Translations under genes and position numbers: made by a program
Assembly (NCBI GenBank): GCA_028704195.1
Contig: JAQVLL010000050.1
Span: 1 to 9,325, forward strand
Reading direction: 5' to 3'
DNA from: Smithellaceae bacterium
GTDB taxonomy: Bacteria; Desulfobacterota; Syntrophia; Syntrophales; Smithellaceae
Length of the DNA stretch: 9,325 nt
Part shown: in pieces, positions 1 to 6,760 of the stretch
How positions within the stretch are numbered: the stretch's first letter is position 1
Layout of the letters: each line of letters begins with the position of its first letter
Notes under the pieces: model-generated
What the model was told of the DNA's origin: nothing
The model's database searches: none
What the model saw: only the letters and a program-made list of their open reading frames with translations

Positions 1-186
1 GATTCACCATTAGCGGAAGGGCCGTTGCGTGATTTTACGACAGATTTGAGTGATCAGGACAAGCATTGCGATCCCTGCCGCTTACGGCATTGATCGACAA
101 AAGCACAATTCGGAGTGTTACGTTAATGGCTATTCCGGAAGGCTGACAAAATGATACATCTTGCACCGGCATTGACGAGCCGGAAA
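1..186. other. Unassigned edge region
   Basis: I see no supported gene in this stretch, which lies downstream of the small membrane protein gene. Only short open frames occur on either strand. A minor hairpin with arms TGCCG/CGGCA and a 4-nt loop lies at 77-90. It has no T-run on either side, so I do not call it a terminator. The region could contain the 3' end of a gene beyond the window edge, but nothing recognisable supports that. Confidence 0.4.
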
Positions 187-513
187 TCAGGGCTTATGAA
201 TTTTGCTTCTCATTTCAGCCAGTTTTTCTTTGTCCAGATAGTATTTGCCGTCGGGGGTTTTGACAACCAGCTTGTCGGAAATCAGCAGATTAAGTGCTTT
301 GGGCCGCAGGTTGCCCGTACCCACACGAAAAAAATTCTTCCGTTCATCCTGCAGTTTAATCGCCTTGCTGGCCTTGAAGGCCCCTGCCTCTTCCATTTCG
401 GCGATCATTTTGAAGCACACCCGCCTAAGACCCAGTCCAGTAAAATACATGGCCGCAAAAACAAAGACAATAAAGGCAGCAATCAATATAGTGATCTGTA
501 AATAGATGGACAT
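187..513 (-). CDS. Small membrane-anchored protein, winged-helix-like cytosolic part
   Basis: This 108-residue protein is not one I recognise by family. Residues about 5-27 form one strongly hydrophobic segment (ITILIAAFIVFVFAAMYF), followed by basic residues (GLGLRR), so the rest is probably cytoplasmic. Residues 33-108 are charged and mostly helical. The stretch NLRPKALNLLISDKLVV, followed by a short turn (TPDGKYYLDKEKL), resembles the recognition helix and wing of a winged-helix fold; that resemblance is an impression, not a family match. The ATG at 513 follows AGGGGA with about 11 nt of spacing, which is rather long. The gene lies 138 nt after the acyl-CoA synthetase on the same strand. 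It could be read through from that operon or use the candidate promoter at 567-595. No Cys or His pair suggests metal binding. The coding call is fairly secure; the function is unknown. Confidence 0.7.
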   Translation of the reverse strand: MSIYLQITILIAAFIVFVFAAMYFTGLGLRRVCFKMIAEMEEAGAFKASKAIKLQDERKNFFRVGTGNLRPKALNLLISDKLVVKTPDGKYYLDKEKLAEMRSKIHKP

Positions 514-566
514 TTATTTGAAAATCCCCTGCTGTTTTCCGCAACCACAATTTCTTCAGAGAAAGT

Positions 567-595
567 TTCATACAATTCATCAACCGGTTTGTCAA
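567..595 (-). promoter_or_regulatory. Candidate sigma70 promoter with overlapping repeats
   Basis: On the minus strand a perfect TTGACA (590-595) is separated by 17 nt from TATGAA (567-572, 4 of 6 consensus bases). This places transcription toward the small membrane protein gene, with a leader of roughly 45-50 nt. The -35 box sits inside an inverted repeat, CCGGTT-N4-AACCGG (584-599), and a direct repeat of TCAACCGG occurs at 580-587 and 592-599. That could be an operator. The -10 is imperfect, so this remains a prediction. Confidence 0.4.
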
Positions 596-651
596 CCGGA
601 CAGATGGTTTCAGTAAGAACACTCCCTGTAACGCGGATGGAAGGAGCATTG

Positions 652-2469
652 CTACTCACTGGACTGATACATTTCTTCAATGATGTTTTTGTATTGTTCG
701 GCAATGGATTTGCGTTTGACTTTCATTGTCGGTGTGACCTCGCCGTCCTCCGTATAGAGTTTTTTATCCAGCAGGCGGAACTTGCGGATGTTTTCCACAC
801 GGGCAATCTGCTTGTTCACTTTTTCCACTTCATCGGCGATCAGCTGGATGACTTCCTCTGTGCGGGTGAGACTGGCAAAGGTTGTGTACTGCACTTTATG
901 ATCCTGTGCGTATTTGACCACGTTTTCCTCATCAATGACAATCAGCGCGGTTACGTATTTGCGCCGGTCGCCGATGACCACAGCATCGGTGATATATGGA
1001 GAAAACTTGAGCAGGTTCTCAATATATTGAGGTGCAATATTCTTGCCGCCTGCTGTTATAATCAGGTCTTTCTTGCGGTCGGTAATCTTAAGATAACCTT
1101 CTGAATCTACTTCCCCCACATCCCCGGTGTGGAACCAGCCACCCTCCAGGGCCGCGGCCGTGGCTTCCGGCTCCTTGAAATAGCCCTGGAAAATGCCGCC
1201 GTGCTGAATCAGAATCTCGCCATCCTCGGCAATCTTCACGTTGGCTCCCGGCAGATTGCGGCCTACGGTTCCCAGTTTAAAATTTTCCGCGTCAGAAATG
1301 TGCGTGATGCCCGTTGTCTCGGTCAGTCCGTAGCCTTCGCGGATCGGAATGCCGATGCTCTGGAAGAATTTCAATATCTCATGTGAAATGGGCGCGGCAC
1401 CGGAAAAGCCCAGGCGAACGCGGTCAAACCCCAGACGCTCTTTGAGTTTCCAGAAAACACTGAAATAAGCCAGCTGATAACCCAGATATAAATACCAGGG
1501 AATGGGCTTATTGCTTAATTTGTAAGTGTTGTATCGGGAGCCGATCTTAAAGCAGAGATTGAAAACCGTCCGCTTCAACCAGGTGGCGTCAGCCATTTTA
1601 AGGACGATGGCCGAATGATATTTTTCCCAGATGCGGGGGACAGCATGGAATAAGGTGGGAGAAACATCCCGCAGGTCGTTCATGACGGTGTCGGTGTTTT
1701 CCGTGAAGTTCACAATATGGCCTGCCCGCATGTGCATCATCATATCAAAGATCTGTTCATAGACATGATTGAGCGGCAGGAAGGAAATGGTTTCATCCTT
1801 CGTTTCCATCTTTGTGATTTTTTCAGTCGCGCGCGCAATCCACAAATAATTCTGGTGTCCGATCATCGCGCCTTTCGGCGGGCCGGTGGTGCCGGAAGTG
1901 TAAATGATAGATGCGGTCTCCTCGGTTTTGCCTTCTTCCACGATTTTCTCATACAGGCCCGGATTCTCCTGATCGGTCTTCCCGCCCAGCGTCATTAAAT
2001 CATCCAGACTCATCAGCATCGGATCATTGAAATGCCTGAGTCCCTCCATGTCCCAGACCACGCATTTTTTGAGATGCGGTGTCCTGTCGCGAAACGCCAA
2101 CGCCTTGTCAAACTGTTCTTCATCTTCACAGAAGAAAACAACGGATTCGGAATGCCCGACAATATATTCACACTCGGCGATCGGATTGGTGGTATAAACG
2201 CCGACAAAGATGCCACCCAGCGACATCACCCCCATGGCCGAGAAGAGCCACTCCGGTTTGTTTTCGCCTACAATCGCCACATGGTCACCGCGCCTGACAC
2301 CGATAGAATGCAGTCCCATGGCAACCTTCTTCACGTTCTGATAGTACTGTGTCCACGTGATGTCATGCCAGATGCCGTAATCCTTCATGCGCATGGCAAT
2401 CCGGTCCGGCTGTGTCTGCATCAATTTCTTCAAGCTCTGGGGAAGAGTTTGAACCTTGTCTTTATCCAT
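652..2469 (-). CDS. AMP-forming long-chain-type acyl-CoA synthetase
   Basis: This 605-residue protein belongs to the ANL adenylating superfamily, in the long-chain acyl-CoA synthetase branch (FAA1/FadD-like, COG1022 type). It activates a carboxylic acid with ATP to an acyl-adenylate and transfers it to CoA. The motifs appear in order: the phosphate-binding loop YTSGTTGPPKG (190-200), the A5 motif GYGLTET (379-385), TGD (448-450), the hinge DRKKD (464-468), and a C-terminal PTMKVKRK (580-587) whose Lys583 is the likely catalytic lysine of the A10 motif. Length is normal for the family and nothing essential is missing. The ATG at 2469 is preceded by TGAGG about 12 nt upstream, and the gene begins only 12 nt after livF, so it is almost certainly the last gene of the liv operon. 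Family membership is secure. Substrate chain length or type cannot be read; an aromatic or branched acid is possible. Confidence 0.95.
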   Translation of the reverse strand: MDKDKVQTLPQSLKKLMQTQPDRIAMRMKDYGIWHDITWTQYYQNVKKVAMGLHSIGVRRGDHVAIVGENKPEWLFSAMGVMSLGGIFVGVYTTNPIAECEYIVGHSESVVFFCEDEEQFDKALAFRDRTPHLKKCVVWDMEGLRHFNDPMLMSLDDLMTLGGKTDQENPGLYEKIVEEGKTEETASIIYTSGTTGPPKGAMIGHQNYLWIARATEKITKMETKDETISFLPLNHVYEQIFDMMMHMRAGHIVNFTENTDTVMNDLRDVSPTLFHAVPRIWEKYHSAIVLKMADATWLKRTVFNLCFKIGSRYNTYKLSNKPIPWYLYLGYQLAYFSVFWKLKERLGFDRVRLGFSGAAPISHEILKFFQSIGIPIREGYGLTETTGITHISDAENFKLGTVGRNLPGANVKIAEDGEILIQHGGIFQGYFKEPEATAAALEGGWFHTGDVGEVDSEGYLKITDRKKDLIITAGGKNIAPQYIENLLKFSPYITDAVVIGDRRKYVTALIVIDEENVVKYAQDHKVQYTTFASLTRTEEVIQLIADEVEKVNKQIARVENIRKFRLLDKKLYTEDGEVTPTMKVKRKSIAEQYKNIIEEMYQSSE

Positions 2470-2481
2470 TCTTCATGTACC

Positions 2482-3252
2482 TCAGCGAAAACGAACCTTC
2501 CTGCGATATCGTTTGTATCCCTTTGCCGATGTTTCCGTGGCGATTCCCAGGTAGAATTCTTTCACGTCATCATCTTCACGCAGCACCTCCGGCTTGTCAG
2601 CACGCACAATTCGACCGTTTTCCATAAGAAATGCATAGTGAGAATATTTGAGCGCCATGTTGACGTTTTGCTCGACTAGCAAAATGGTAACGCCTTCCCG
2701 ATTGATCCTCTGAATAATGCCAAAAATCTCTTTGGTCAACAGTGGCGAAAGGCCCAGCGACGGCTCATCCAGCATCAGCAGTTTGGGGCGGCTCATCAGT
2801 GCCCTGCCGATCGCCAGCATCTGCTGCTCACCTCCACTTAAATGCCCGGCCTGCTGGTTTCTGCGCTCGCTTAAGATAGGAAACTGTTTAAGAATGCCTT
2901 CAATATCGTCCTTAATGCCCTGCCGGTCTTTACGCGTGTAAGCGCCCATCTGAATGTTTTCCATCACCGTGAGCTCCGGAAATACCTCGCGGCCTTCCGG
3001 TACATAGCTGATGCCGAGACGGACGATCTCTTCCGTATCCATGCGGTCGATTCTTTTCCCCATGAATTCAATGGTGCCTTTTTCCGGCTGATCGTCTTCC
3101 AAAAGACGCATGATGGTTTTTAGTGTGGTCGTTTTCCCTGCGCCGTTGCTGCCCAGAAGTGCGACAATATCGCCCTGCTTGATTTCAAAGGAGATGCCGT
3201 GCAGCGCCCGAATCAAATCATACCAGGTTTCGATGTTTTTGACTGCGAGCAT
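2482..3252 (-). CDS. livF: Branched-chain amino acid-type ABC transporter ATPase LivF
   Basis: This 256-residue protein is one of the two cytoplasmic ATPases of a HAAT-family (LIV-I-type) uptake system. Visible elements are Walker A GSNGAGKTT (34-42), the ABC signature LSGGE (138-142), Walker B LLMLDEP (158-164), and VEQN (193-196) where most ABC ATPases carry the switch histidine; that glutamine is typical of LivF. The motif YVPEGREVFPELTVMENI (83-100) is also characteristic of LivF. After the usual end (EFYLGI) there is an extra, strongly basic tail, residues about 239-256. The gene starts in a TGATG overlap with the livG stop, which implies translational coupling, and is followed after 12 nt by the acyl-CoA synthetase. 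The assignment to LivF rather than LivG rests on the sequence motifs and the short core. Confidence 0.95.
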   Translation of the reverse strand: MLAVKNIETWYDLIRALHGISFEIKQGDIVALLGSNGAGKTTTLKTIMRLLEDDQPEKGTIEFMGKRIDRMDTEEIVRLGISYVPEGREVFPELTVMENIQMGAYTRKDRQGIKDDIEGILKQFPILSERRNQQAGHLSGGEQQMLAIGRALMSRPKLLMLDEPSLGLSPLLTKEIFGIIQRINREGVTILLVEQNVNMALKYSHYAFLMENGRIVRADKPEVLREDDDVKEFYLGIATETSAKGYKRYRRKVRFR

Positions 3253-4025
3253 CAGTCCTCCTCTCCCAGATAGGCAGCGATCACATCCGGATGCTTCTGA
3301 ACTTCCTGCGGCGTGCCCTCGATAATTTTTACGCCTTGGCTGATGGCCAGGATTCTGTCTGAAATACCCATCACCATATTCATGTCATGCTCAATAAGCA
3401 GAATCGTCACTTTATAGTCTTCCTGAATGTCCTTGATCCAGATACGCAGATCATCTTTTTCCTCAGTGTTCATGCCGGCAGACGGCTCGTCCAGCAGCAG
3501 CACCTTGGGTTCCAAAGCCAGCGCCCGGCCCAATTCTACCAGTTTGCGTTTGCCGTAGGGCAGATTGGAAACAAACTGATCGCGCAGAGACTGGAGATCA
3601 AGAAAATCAATAATGTGTTCGATGACTTCCCGATGCCTGATCTCTTCCCTTGCCGCCTTTGAATGTCTGCCCCACATGCAGGCACCGCTTAAGATCCCCG
3701 TTTTCATGTGGATGTGCCGACCCAGCATAAGGTTATCCATAACGGTGGCATTGCCGAAAAGCTGGATGTTCTGGAACGTTCTTGCCACACCTTTACGGGC
3801 GATGGTATCAGGGCGCAGTCCGATAAGATTTTCGTTTTCCAGAATCACCTCGCCCTCGTTGGGCTTATAAATGCCACTGATCATATTGAAGATCGTGGTC
3901 TTTCCGCTTCCGTTCGGTCCGATGATCGAGAATATTGTGTTCGGCTCGACTTCAAAACTGACATCATTGACTGCCCTGATGCCGCCGAAGGCAATGCTGA
4001 GGTGTTCCACTTTAAAATGCGCCAT
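3252..4025 (-). CDS. livG: Branched-chain amino acid-type ABC transporter ATPase LivG
   Basis: This 257-residue protein is the second ATPase of the system. It shows Walker A GPNGSGKTT (36-44), the Q-loop in ARTFQNIQLF (81-90), the degenerate signature LPYGKRK (155-161) that is typical of LivG, Walker B VLLLDEP (175-181) and the switch histidine in IEHD (His213). The open frame continues upstream to a GTG at 4181, but that extension would run through the 4065-4093 hairpin and into the end of the binding-protein gene. The ATG at 4025 starts exactly at the family's usual N-terminus (MAHFKVEHLSIAFGG) and has AAAAGGG just upstream, so I choose it. The stop overlaps the livF start by one base (TGATG), predicting coupled, equimolar synthesis of the LivG/LivF heterodimer. 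The protein is intact. Confidence 0.95.
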   Translation of the reverse strand: MAHFKVEHLSIAFGGIRAVNDVSFEVEPNTIFSIIGPNGSGKTTIFNMISGIYKPNEGEVILENENLIGLRPDTIARKGVARTFQNIQLFGNATVMDNLMLGRHIHMKTGILSGACMWGRHSKAAREEIRHREVIEHIIDFLDLQSLRDQFVSNLPYGKRKLVELGRALALEPKVLLLDEPSAGMNTEEKDDLRIWIKDIQEDYKVTILLIEHDMNMVMGISDRILAISQGVKIIEGTPQEVQKHPDVIAAYLGEED

Positions 4026-4028
4026 AAG

Positions 4029-4035
4029 CCCTTTT
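4029..4035 (-). promoter_or_regulatory. Ribosome binding site that fixes the livG start
   Basis: AAAAGGG on the minus strand is separated by only three bases (CTT) from the ATG at 4025. The spacing is shorter than usual, but this is the only purine-rich block near the conserved N-terminus. It favours the 257-residue product over the longer GTG-initiated frame. It lies beyond the 4065-4093 hairpin, so it should stay accessible. Confidence 0.55.
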
Positions 4036-4064
4036 ACCCGTGACTGAAACAACCGGCTTTTACA

Positions 4065-4093
4065 ACGGGAAGCGGGGAATCCCCGCTTCCCGT
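4065..4093 (-). terminator. Intergenic hairpin between binding-protein gene and livG
   Basis: A perfect GC-rich inverted repeat has 14-nt arms (minus-strand 5' arm ACGGGAAGCGGGGA) around a single central base. In RNA the loop would open to a few bases. It begins about 10 nt after the binding-protein stop codon. The minus-strand sequence that follows is TTGTAAAAGCC, not a U-run. It is therefore more likely a partial terminator or a 3'-end-stabilising hairpin that lets the binding protein be made in excess over the ATPases. It could also be one copy of a dispersed extragenic palindrome. Confidence 0.6.
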
Positions 4094-4102
4094 CAGTCTC
4101 AT

Positions 4103-5293
4103 TTATTTCTTCTTTTTCCAGGTTGCCAACTCGTTGGATGTCCAGTCCTGAAGCGTAATATACGTGGAATTGGGACCGCACTTCTGAATCATGATGGAAT
4201 CCGATCCCTGATGGACATCAGCGCTCCAGGTAACCGGAGGGCCGATTCCCTGAAACTTTTTCATCGAGTTGAGCTGCTTTAATACCGCCTCGGTGCTGAC
4301 GTTCGGACCGACCTTTTTAAGGGCTTCGATCAGAGGTTCGGCAAAGAGAATACCCGCCATGTAGAAAGTGCCCCAGCGTTCTTCCGGAGCATATTTTTTT
4401 GCGGCCTCACGGTATTTTTTCAAAAGCGGCGTGTCGGAATCAGGAGCGAGGGCAAACGCACCGGTGATAACGCCTTCCCACAGGCCGCCGGTGATTTTGT
4501 TCATCAGCGGATAGTCGGACAGGGTGTTGGAAGAAATCCACTGCGGTTTAAATCCGATCGTGGACGCTGTTTTCAGCGCAATCGTGGCCGAAGTCGGATT
4601 GACCCACATGATGACCACGTCAGCACCGGATTTTTTCAGGCGCAGCATCTGGGAGGAAAGATCTTTTTCACCGGGTTCCACCGAACTCTCTTCCACAAGG
4701 TTCATCTTGAGTTTGGCCATCCGGGCCTTGCAGCCTTCCAAACCGCTTTTGCCGTAAGCATCATTCTGATAAAAGAAAGCGATTTTTTTCGCTTTGAGCT
4801 TTTCCACTGCATACTTGGTCAAGATGCTCGCTTCATCTTCATACAGGGGATAAATCGCAAAAAGATAGGGCTGTACAGGGAAAACATATTCATTGATGGC
4901 GGTTGACGGGCCAACCCAGATGACTTTGTTTTCGGCCAGATAACCTTTTACCGCCATGCCGGCCGCCGCGCTCACACCTCCGACAAAGGCAAATATCCCC
5001 TCACGTTCCACCAGTTCCTTAACCACAGCCTTGGTCTGCGCGGGGTTATACTGATCATCACGGATGAAGTATTTGATTTTGCGGCCGTGAATACCGCCTT
5101 CATCGTTGACGAGTTTAACAAGGATGTCCGTCCCCCGGGCAACCGATCCCCAGGGTGCGGCAGGCCCGGTCTGAGGCCCCCACTGTGCAATCCGGATTTC
5201 TTTGCTATCAAATCCCGGCTTGGCTGCGCAGGCCCAGCTTGAAATCATAAAAACTGTAGATACAATCATCACTGCGATAAGTACTTTTTTCAT
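4103..5293 (-). CDS. livK: Periplasmic substrate-binding protein, LivK/Peripla_BP_6 type
   Basis: This 396-residue protein is the extracytoplasmic binding component that delivers substrate to the LivH/LivM permease. The N-terminus is a typical signal peptide: KK, a hydrophobic core (residues 4-18), then a probable signal peptidase I site after ACA (near residue 23). The cysteine at 22 does not sit in a good lipobox, so I infer a soluble periplasmic protein. The mature part opens with IRIAQWGPQTGPAAPWG, a usual first strand and loop of type-I binding proteins, and carries GIHGRKIKYFIRDDQYNP (67-84) and YQNDAYGKSG (175-184), both typical of the family. The start is supported by a strong AAGGAGGGG (5296-5304). 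The ligand cannot be predicted; livK is used in the family sense only. A strong hairpin follows the stop. Confidence 0.93.
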   Translation of the reverse strand: MKKVLIAVMIVSTVFMISSWACAAKPGFDSKEIRIAQWGPQTGPAAPWGSVARGTDILVKLVNDEGGIHGRKIKYFIRDDQYNPAQTKAVVKELVEREGIFAFVGGVSAAAGMAVKGYLAENKVIWVGPSTAINEYVFPVQPYLFAIYPLYEDEASILTKYAVEKLKAKKIAFFYQNDAYGKSGLEGCKARMAKLKMNLVEESSVEPGEKDLSSQMLRLKKSGADVVIMWVNPTSATIALKTASTIGFKPQWISSNTLSDYPLMNKITGGLWEGVITGAFALAPDSDTPLLKKYREAAKKYAPEERWGTFYMAGILFAEPLIEALKKVGPNVSTEAVLKQLNSMKKFQGIGPPVTWSADVHQGSDSIMIQKCGPNSTYITLQDWTSNELATWKKKK

Positions 5294-5356
5294 AACCCCT
5301 CCTTCAGTTTGTGGATCGTTAAACGGTACTTATTCCCTAAAACCTCTTTTTACGTT

Positions 5357-5809
5357 TTATCCCTTGTACCAGTTCCCCTTCTCTTTCAGAAAAGTGAAAC
5401 TGTAATTAAAGACACTGTTCTCTCCCGAGTGCTTAAACGTTACGTCCACTTCGACCTGGACAAACTTGTCTACGTCGGGATAGTCTCCCCTCATGTCGTT
5501 ATCCCGCAGTCGATAAATATTAACAATCCGGTATGTGTTGATCTTCACTGGGGGATTGTTGATAATATCATTCAGAAACTGATCATAGGTATGCGTTTTC
5601 CTGTAAGCAGAGGAAGGGGCAAGAAGGGTGTACACCTGCTTCAGATCGCCCTCCTTTTCGGCCTTTAAATAATTATTGGCAACCTTTTCGATAGCGCCCT
5701 TTTCCAACAGCATTTCAACTTTGTTGCGGGGAACATCCCAAATCACCAAGCCGGCGATCATGATCGCCACAACGGCACAAAGGATGATTTTGATTTTCTT
5801 CCCGCTCAT
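5357..5809 (-). CDS. Unknown single-pass membrane-anchored protein inside the liv operon
   Basis: This 150-residue protein has no family I recognise. After MSGKKIKI comes one hydrophobic segment (about residues 8-24, ILCAVVAIMIAGLVIW), then a soluble domain that probably lies in the periplasm. The segment YLKAEKEGDLKQVYTLLAPSS followed by aromatic-rich alternating strands (TYRIVNIYRL, VQVEVDVTFKHSG, FNYSFTFLKEKGNWYKG) resembles the helix-plus-curved-sheet pattern of NTF2-like or DUF4878-like domains. That is a structural guess. The ATG at 5809 has GGAGA six bases upstream; a longer in-frame TTG start at 5845 lacks that support and precedes the hydrophobic segment awkwardly. The gene lies 57 nt after livH and 63 nt before livK, on the same strand, so it is very likely co-transcribed and may assist substrate capture or transporter assembly. 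Confidence 0.8.
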   Translation of the reverse strand: MSGKKIKIILCAVVAIMIAGLVIWDVPRNKVEMLLEKGAIEKVANNYLKAEKEGDLKQVYTLLAPSSAYRKTHTYDQFLNDIINNPPVKINTYRIVNIYRLRDNDMRGDYPDVDKFVQVEVDVTFKHSGENSVFNYSFTFLKEKGNWYKG

Positions 5810-5866
5810 GAAAAATCTCCCGGATCCATCCACCCATCCGTCCAATATGGACAGCGATTAAAAACC

Positions 5867-6739
5867 TTAAACTTTTTTCACATAGTGTTTGGTGAACAAT
5901 CCGCTGGGCCTGACGGTAATAATCAGAATAATGACAACAAAGGCCACAATCGGTTTCCACTCCGGCCAGGCATAACCGAAAAAGTTTTCAGTGATACCCA
6001 GGATCAATCCGCCGATGACCACGCCGGGAATGCTGGTCAGTCCGCCCAGCACGGCCGCTGCGAAGGCGCGCATGAAGGGTTCCATCATAAAGTTGGGATC
6101 GAGCACTGAGCGGGCCGCAAAAAACATGGCTGCCAGTGCACCGATGAGCGAACTCATCCCCCAGGTGATCGAAAAGACACGTTCGACCTTGATGCCCATG
6201 ATCTTGGCGGCATTTTCATTTTGCTGCGTCGCCCGCATGGCAATTCCCAGCTTTGAATAGCGGAAAAACAGGAAAAGCAAAACCATGACCACAGAGGTCA
6301 GCACAAAGACACCGATCGTCCATTCGTTTAGCGCGAACCCGGGGAAAATCTCAATGGTATCGTGGACGGAAAGAAGAAACGGAAAATCTTTTTGCTCCGC
6401 GCCCCATTTCCAACCCGCCAGTCCCATAAGCAGCATTTCCGCGCCCAGCGTCAGAATGAGCAGACCCAAAACCGTCGGTTCCTTGGCCGGACGTAAAAAG
6501 CAGAATTCGATAGCCATGCCCAGCACAATGGCAAAGATGAGCGTAGCGGGAAAAGCAATATAGAACGGCCATCCATATACGGTCATGATCTGGTAGGCGA
6601 CAAATGTAGACATCATGCCCATTTCACCCTGGGCAAAATTCACCACGTCAGACGTTTTGTAGATAATGGCAACGGCGACACCGAACAGGCCGTAACAGGC
6701 CCCGATGGCCAGACCTTCAATCAGCAGCATTTCAAACAT
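5867..6739 (-). CDS. livH: Branched-chain amino acid-type ABC permease LivH
   Basis: This 290-residue integral membrane protein forms half of the translocation pore. Family hallmarks are IYKTSDVVNFAQGEMGMMS (26-44), LGLLILTLGAEMLL (91-104), the cytoplasmic coupling region GIAMRATQQNENAAKIMGI (165-183) that contacts the ATPases, and VLGGLTSIPGVVIGGLILG (230-248). About eight hydrophobic segments are visible, as expected. The ATG at 6739 has GGAG seven bases upstream; a second ATG three codons in is possible. The gene follows livM after only 21 nt. The sequence is full length and intact. LivH as opposed to LivM is clear from the short N-terminus and the NFAQGE motif. Confidence 0.95.
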   Translation of the reverse strand: MFEMLLIEGLAIGACYGLFGVAVAIIYKTSDVVNFAQGEMGMMSTFVAYQIMTVYGWPFYIAFPATLIFAIVLGMAIEFCFLRPAKEPTVLGLLILTLGAEMLLMGLAGWKWGAEQKDFPFLLSVHDTIEIFPGFALNEWTIGVFVLTSVVMVLLFLFFRYSKLGIAMRATQQNENAAKIMGIKVERVFSITWGMSSLIGALAAMFFAARSVLDPNFMMEPFMRAFAAAVLGGLTSIPGVVIGGLILGITENFFGYAWPEWKPIVAFVVIILIITVRPSGLFTKHYVKKV

Positions 6740-6760
6740 GCAAAGACTCCATTCTGGTTT

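Noticed and set aside
483..704. 73-codon minus-strand frame bridging the end of the synthetase gene and the start of the 108-aa gene; part reads plausibly (VDKPVDELYETFSEEIVV)
   Set aside because: It overlaps both genes, has no good ribosome site or recognisable family, and covers the candidate promoter. Most likely chance, although the acidic stretch is mildly suggestive.
589..1104. Long plus-strand frames opposite the synthetase (for example 171 codons here and 215 codons at 2032-2679)
   Set aside because: Antisense shadows of well-supported conserved genes, with no family resemblance.
4026..4181. N-terminal extension of livG to the GTG at 4181
   Set aside because: It would translate through the palindrome and overlap the binding-protein gene. 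Family alignment and AAAAGGG support the ATG at 4025.
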